From NCBI GenBank assembly GCA_937896895.1, contig CALBNV010000009.1, positions 1-25,898 of the forward strand: a stretch of 25,898 bases of DNA, in the 5' to 3' direction. The notes below the pieces were generated by a model. That model was given only the letters and a program-made list of their open reading frames with translations. It was not told where the DNA came from and did no database searches. This stretch comes from an uncultured Bacteroidales bacterium (GTDB lineage Bacteria; Bacteroidota; Bacteroidia; Bacteroidales; F082). The stretch's first letter is position 1; each line of letters begins with the position of its first letter. Positions 21,551 through 25,898 of the stretch are shown in pieces. Position numbers and translations under genes: made by a program.

Positions 21551-24415
21551 ATGAAAAAAATATTATTATCAACCATCATCTTATTGAGTTTCAGCATTTT
21601 GAAAGCTCAAGACGCTAATTTGGACATCAAGACCATCACTCTTGACAACGGCTTGAAGGTCGTGATGTGCGAAAACCATTCAGAACCTGTCGTCTATGGC
21701 AGCGTGCTCGTCCACGCCGGGAGCAAGAACGACCCCGAAGACGCCACCGGCATGGCGCATTATTTCGAGCATATCATGTTCAAGGGCACCGACAGGATCG
21801 GCACCACGAACTGGGAGGCGGAAAAGGTGTATCTCGACAGCATCGACATGATGTACGACAAGCTGCACGAGACTTCCGACAAGGCGGAACGTGATTTGAT
21901 CCAGAAGAAAATCAATGAGTTATCAATCGCCTCGACGGAATACGCCATCCCCAACGAGGTCGATGTCATCTTAACGAAGATGGGCGGCGAAGGCCTTAAC
22001 GCCGGCACATCGTACGACTACACCGTCTATTACAACAACTTCCCTTCCAACCAGATAGGCAAGTGGATGGACGTGTATGCCGAGCGTTTCCGCAACCCGG
22101 TGTTCCGTCTTTTCCAGAGCGAGCTCGAGACCGTCTATGAAGAGAAGAACATGTACGACGACAACCCCGCCTCAAAATACAAGGATTACGTATTCAAAGA
22201 AGCATTCGGCGACCATCCCTACGGCCGTCCGATTGTCGGCCTGACCGAACACCTGAAGAACCCGCAGACAAGCAGGATGCGCGAGTTCTACAACACATAT
22301 TATGTGGCTAACAACATGACACTCATCCTTGTAGGCGACTTCAACACCGAAGAGGTCATCCCGATGGTGAAGGAGAAATTCGGCATCTGGAAGAGCGGCA
22401 AGCTGCCTGAAAAGAAAGAGTACAACATCCCGAAATACGACCGAAAGATTGTCAGGGAAGTGAAAATGACCCCGATAAAACTTGGCATCATAGTGTATAA
22501 AGGTGTGGAGCAAGGACATGAAGACATGACGGCCTTGAACCTGCTCAGCGGGATATTCAGCAACGGGGAGACAGGCGTCGCCGACAAGGACATGCTCGAC
22601 GGCAACTATTTAGCCGCGATGATGGAGCCTCTCGGCCTTGAAGACGCCGGCGGCATCGTGCTGATCTACATACCGAAACTGCTTTTCCAGTCGCATGAGA
22701 AAGCCGAGGAATACATCTTCGCCTCCATCGACAAAATCAAGAAAGGCGAGTTCAGCGACGAACTCTTTGAAGCCACAAAGACCGAATGGCTGAAATACAG
22801 GAAGAAAACGACAGAAGACATCAAGTCGTTGTCAAGCCTCATCCTCGGACTTGAGACGGAAGGCGTCACATACGAGGAATTTCTCGCCGAGACGGAGAAG
22901 ATCCAGAACATGACAAAGGAGGAATTAGTCGCGATAGCGAACAAATACCTCAACGACAACTACCTTGACGTCCGCTCAAGCATGGGCTTCCCGAAGAAAG
23001 ACAAGGTCGGCAAGCCGAACTGGAAACCCATCGAGGCGAAGAACACCGAGGCGAAGTCGGATTTCGCCAGAATGATCGAGGCGGAGGAGGTTCCGGAAGT
23101 GAAGCCGCAAGTCATCGAATTCGGCAAGGACGTTGAGATTACGAAGGCCAACGACGCCTTCACGATGATCTCGACCAAGAACCCGCACAACGACATCTTC
23201 AACCTGAACATCACCTACAATTACGGGGAGCTTGACGACGCCGAGATTGAAAGAGCAATCAACTATCTTGAGTTGCAGGGTTCAGAGTCAAAGACTTACG
23301 AAGAGATACAGCTTGAGTTCTCAAAGCTCGCCGCGATGATGTACCTCTCCACACACGAAAGCGGCACGATGTTGAGAATTGAAGGCTACGAGGAAGACTT
23401 AGACGAGATCCTCGCGCTCTGCGAAGAGAAGATCTTCAGGCCTTCCAACGACGAGAAGAAGAAAGACCTCTTGATGGAGGCCGAACTGATGAACAAGAAA
23501 AACGAGAAAGAAGACGCAGCGACATGGGGCTCGGCGGTTTACTACTACGCCATGTACGGCGAGAACTCACCGTTCCTCTCGAAGATGCCGGTCAAGGACT
23601 GGGCGAAACGCAGCGGCGAAGAGCTTCTGGATGAAGTCAGGAACATCTTCAACTACAACGGAGAGATAACTTTCGTCGGAAACACTGACAATCAAGAGGT
23701 TATAGAACTGCTAAAGAAACACAACCTCATCAAGGACGATGCGGTCAAAGCCGAGAAGAAATACCGTGTCGAGAAGAACTATTCCGAGAATCAGATATTC
23801 CTGGCTCACAGCAAGAAGTTCAGGCAGAGCAACATCTACATGTACGTCGGAGGCAACACGTTAGACAAGCAAGAGAGAGCTACAGCCAACGTCTTCAACA
23901 AATATTTCGGGACCGACATGTACTCCATTGTCTTCCAGGAGATCAGGGAGTTCCGCTCATTGGGTTACAGCGCATACGGCTACTACACGCACGACGTTCT
24001 GAACAGGAAGCCAGGTTATCTTTACACATACCTCGGCACGCAGTCGGACAAGACCGTCGAGGGCATCGAGGCGTTGCGCGGCCTGATCACCGACATGCCC
24101 GAGCGCATCGAGAAGTTCAACGCATCGAAAGACGCCCTGATACTTTCGAGAGCCGCCGACTACATCAGCTTCCGCAACATTCCGGGAACGGTCAGCAACT
24201 GGCTTGAACAAGGCTACGACCACGACCCGAGAGTCGAGATCACGGACATAATCAGAAACGTCGAATACAAGGATGTCTATGATTTCTACAAGAAGAACGT
24301 CGCCGACAGGCCTGTCGTCATCATGATGTCGGGCAACAAGAAAAAGATTGACACGAAGGCGTTGGAGAAGTTCGGGAAGGTGAAGGAGCTGAAATACGAA
24401 GACATTTTCAGGTAG
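21551..24415 (+). CDS. M16 family zinc metallopeptidase (pitrilysin-like), exported
   Basis: This 954-aa protein has a signal peptide at 1 to about 20 (MKKILLSTIILLSFSILKAQ). The active M16 domain carries the inverted zinc motif HYFEH (His70, Glu73, His74) and the distal pair Glu191 and Glu198 in ELETVYEE, with the same 7-residue spacing as in pitrilysin. An M16C-type domain follows (about 200-480). The second half repeats the fold without an HxxEH motif, as in two-half peptidasomes. It should degrade peptides in the periplasm. It starts 31 nt after the GntR gene with no promoter seen, so it is probably the last gene of the ABC operon. Confidence 0.93.
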   Translation: MKKILLSTIILLSFSILKAQDANLDIKTITLDNGLKVVMCENHSEPVVYGSVLVHAGSKNDPEDATGMAHYFEHIMFKGTDRIGTTNWEAEKVYLDSIDMMYDKLHETSDKAERDLIQKKINELSIASTEYAIPNEVDVILTKMGGEGLNAGTSYDYTVYYNNFPSNQIGKWMDVYAERFRNPVFRLFQSELETVYEEKNMYDDNPASKYKDYVFKEAFGDHPYGRPIVGLTEHLKNPQTSRMREFYNTYYVANNMTLILVGDFNTEEVIPMVKEKFGIWKSGKLPEKKEYNIPKYDRKIVREVKMTPIKLGIIVYKGVEQGHEDMTALNLLSGIFSNGETGVADKDMLDGNYLAAMMEPLGLEDAGGIVLIYIPKLLFQSHEKAEEYIFASIDKIKKGEFSDELFEATKTEWLKYRKKTTEDIKSLSSLILGLETEGVTYEEFLAETEKIQNMTKEELVAIANKYLNDNYLDVRSSMGFPKKDKVGKPNWKPIEAKNTEAKSDFARMIEAEEVPEVKPQVIEFGKDVEITKANDAFTMISTKNPHNDIFNLNITYNYGELDDAEIERAINYLELQGSESKTYEEIQLEFSKLAAMMYLSTHESGTMLRIEGYEEDLDEILALCEEKIFRPSNDEKKKDLLMEAELMNKKNEKEDAATWGSAVYYYAMYGENSPFLSKMPVKDWAKRSGEELLDEVRNIFNYNGEITFVGNTDNQEVIELLKKHNLIKDDAVKAEKKYRVEKNYSENQIFLAHSKKFRQSNIYMYVGGNTLDKQERATANVFNKYFGTDMYSIVFQEIREFRSLGYSAYGYYTHDVLNRKPGYLYTYLGTQSDKTVEGIEALRGLITDMPERIEKFNASKDALILSRAADYISFRNIPGTVSNWLEQGYDHDPRVEITDIIRNVEYKDVYDFYKKNVADRPVVIMMSGNKKKIDTKALEKFGKVKELKYEDIFR

Positions 24416-24445
24416 GCGGAACACGAATTGTTCACCACGAATAAC

Positions 24446-24483
24446 AAACGGTAGAGACGCGCGGCGGCGCTTCTCTACCGTTT
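24446..24483. terminator. Strong palindrome between convergent genes (terminator or dispersed repeat)
   Basis: AAACGGTAGAGA (24446-24457) pairs perfectly with TCTCTACCGTTT (24472-24483). Inside, GCGC (24459-24462) pairs with GCGC (24467-24470) around a GGCG loop. It lies between the M16 stop (24415) and the stop of the PD-(D/E)XK gene (24496). It is followed by TTTCTC on the plus strand rather than a clean T run. Confidence 0.6.
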
Positions 24484-24495
24484 CTCTCACCTCTC

Positions 24496-25898
24496 TTAAC
24501 GAGAAACCACCTCCCACTCATTGATGTTCTTCTTTTCGCTTGAAAAACCAACACCGATTTTAAACAGTTTCCTGCTGTCCGCGGCGTAAGGTTCCGCATA
24601 GCCTTTGTCGTCAATCTGCTTCAACGCCTCCGCCGCCGTGCCGTCAAGCTTAAATTCAAAGATGTAAACGTAGTCGTCGGCTTCGACTATGATGTCGGCC
24701 CGGCCGCGAGAGTTTTCCTTTTCCGTTAAAGTCGTATAGCAAGACAACAGTCTGAATATCAGGTATAAAGTGTAATGATAGTGGCTCTCGTAGCTCCACG
24801 CGCGTTCCTGATAGTTCGCGTCGTAAGGTATCGAGGCGAAGAAGCCCGAGAGAGCGTCGCGCATGTCGTCGAGGCGGCATTCGTCGAGCATGTCGTTGAT
24901 GTCGAGGACGAGATTCTGCGGGTCGTTCCTTTGCCCGCAGTAGTTGTTCGCGAGAAGTGTGACGAAGCCGTTGCGTACCTCGTTGTTAGGGAAGTCGAGC
25001 CGGTACTGCTGCCTTTTCTGGTTATACTCTTTGATGGTGAGGTAGCCGCCCTGGTATATCATCGCCAGGGGGTCTTCGGTGTCGGCCTTGTAGTCCATGA
25101 AGTAGCTCCTGCCGTACTGTTTGCTCACTATCTCCTGTATGTTGGTTTTCCCGCGGTCGAGCAGCCGCATCAGGTATGTAGGCGTACCCGTCGCGAACCA
25201 ATAGTCGTCAAGTTTCCTGTCGTTCAAGGCGTTCAGCACGCTGTACGGATTGAAAATGTCTATCATCTTTTCGGAGAAATGGTAGCCGTCGTACTGTCTC
25301 TTCAGTTCGGCGTACATCTCTTCTTTGGTGCATTTAAATTCATCGGCCATCTTCCCTATCTCCTCATCGAAATAACTGACGAGCTCGTCTTTCGTGATGC
25401 CGCACAGTGCGTCGAACTCCCTCTTCATGCTGATGTCCTCCGGCTGGTTGAAGCCGCTGAACACGCTCACTTGCGAGAACTTGGTGACTCCCGTGAGCAG
25501 CACAAAACGGAGATGCTCGTCGGCAACTTTGAATGTGCCGTAGAAATCCTTCAGGATTTTCCTGTTCTCATTCTCCTGCGGTTCCATGAGCACATCAAGC
25601 AGCGGCTTGTCGTACTCGTCGATGAGGACGACGGCTTTCCGGCCGGTCTTCTCATGCGCCATCTTCAGCACATTCTGGAAGCGCATGCCACGTTCGGGGG
25701 TGTCGAGGAGTCTGCCGTATTCCCTCTCCCAAAGTTCGAGGCGACCTTTCAAAATATTGTCTAATGTCTCAGGTTTTGAATAATCCCCATTGGCGAAATC
25801 TATCCTGAACACCGGATATTGCGTCCATTCTTTCTCCAACTCTTCGATTTTCAAGCCTTTGAAAAGTTCTTTCTCGCCTTTGAAATAGCTTTCTAATG
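24496..25898 (-). CDS. AAA-ATPase-like / PD-(D/E)XK nuclease protein, 5' end outside window
   Basis: The frame stays open past a TTG at 25854 to the window edge. The extra residues (LESYFKGEKELFKGL) match the stretch that follows the P-loop in this family, so the P-loop and start codon lie beyond 25898. Visible parts are VVLIDEYDKPLLD (Walker B-like), LLTGVTKFSQVSVFSGFNQP (sensor region), YDGYHFSEKMIDIFNPYSVLNAL and FATGTPTYLMRLL. The C-terminal nuclease-fold domain has GRADIIVEADDYVYIFEFK, with the Asp and the Glu-x-Lys of a PD-(D/E)XK core, and ends in a short tail. Such proteins are abundant in gut Bacteroidota; their role is unproven, possibly in DNA mobility or defence. Confidence 0.9.
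   Translation of the reverse strand, partial: LESYFKGEKELFKGLKIEELEKEWTQYPVFRIDFANGDYSKPETLDNILKGRLELWEREYGRLLDTPERGMRFQNVLKMAHEKTGRKAVVLIDEYDKPLLDVLMEPQENENRKILKDFYGTFKVADEHLRFVLLTGVTKFSQVSVFSGFNQPEDISMKREFDALCGITKDELVSYFDEEIGKMADEFKCTKEEMYAELKRQYDGYHFSEKMIDIFNPYSVLNALNDRKLDDYWFATGTPTYLMRLLDRGKTNIQEIVSKQYGRSYFMDYKADTEDPLAMIYQGGYLTIKEYNQKRQQYRLDFPNNEVRNGFVTLLANNYCGQRNDPQNLVLDINDMLDECRLDDMRDALSGFFASIPYDANYQERAWSYESHYHYTLYLIFRLLSCYTTLTEKENSRGRADIIVEADDYVYIFEFKLDGTAAEALKQIDDKGYAEPYAADSRKLFKIGVGFSSEKKNINEWEVVSR

Noticed and set aside
24775..25764. 329-codon open frame on the plus strand
   Set aside because: It is antisense to the AAA-ATPase-like gene, whose conserved motifs fix the real frame. 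The protein reads as low-complexity Val/Glu shadow sequence.
25852..25854. Start of the AAA-ATPase-like gene at 25854
   Set aside because: The codon is TTG (Leu), the frame stays open to the window edge and the extra residues fit the family, so the gene is truncated by the window.
1..25898. tRNA, rRNA or transposase genes
   Set aside because: No cloverleaf with a CCA end, no rRNA core sequence and no transposase motif was found by eye on either strand.

Overview
The window looks like an ordinary chromosomal stretch from an anaerobic member of the Bacteroidota, most likely Bacteroidales. The evidence is: repeated TAnnTTTG -7 promoter boxes; an M28 peptidase ending in a type IX secretion (T9SS) C-terminal domain; a TPR/PD40/OmpA envelope protein; an ADP-forming acyl-CoA synthetase typical of fermenters; and an AAA-ATPase-like/PD-(D/E)XK protein of a kind very common in this phylum. 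I see no rRNA, tRNA, CRISPR array, insertion sequence or prophage.

Layout. 1-195 (-) is the start of a secreted Asn/Gly-rich protein with a long, structured 5' leader. 724-2502 (+) is a long-chain acyl-CoA synthetase. It converges on a minus-strand operon, ffh (6501-5161), folD (5115-4234) and a TPR/PD40/OmpA protein (4221-2560), preceded by an LTA-synthase-like membrane enzyme (8447-6576). That enzyme is transcribed divergently from the PLP-homeostasis gene yggS (8514-9185). A minus-strand pair follows: a collagen-like lipoprotein (11073-10546) and a membrane-anchored PHP-domain protein (10528-9335). A plus-strand run from 11165 to 16802 encodes an EamA transporter, a TrmH/SpoU rRNA methyltransferase, an acyl-ACP thioesterase, a diacylglycerol-kinase-family lipid kinase and a fused ADP-forming acyl-CoA synthetase. 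A possible 38-aa membrane peptide lies at 16895-17011. Next are the T9SS-exported M28 peptidase (18999-17020) and a plus-strand operon of ABC ATPase, ABC permease, YtrA-type GntR repressor and M16 peptidase (19318-24415). The 3' part of an AAA-ATPase-like/PD-(D/E)XK gene runs off the right edge (25898-24496).

The feature the gene list does not explain is a set of five short tandem arrays between genes, at 5120-5161, 9186-9335, 12054-12081, 14620-14708 and 20132-20310. Four have a 7-bp (or 2x7-bp) period; the fifth repeats a 7-bp core with 1-2 bp linkers. Every one starts at or across the stop codon of a gene and fills all or most of the spacer. Four of the five lack C, or lack G, on one strand over 60-150 nt. 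They share words with each other but are not copies, which suggests a recurring process acting at gene 3' ends. One sits between the ABC ATPase and permease genes and forms a long imperfect hairpin. Another has a G-free, half-C strand that would make a plausible Rho-loading site.

The second system worth attention is the GntR/ABC/M16 operon. A perfect 8-bp inverted repeat (TGTATTAG-N4-CTAATACA) lies on its predicted transcription start, as expected for repression by its own GntR protein.
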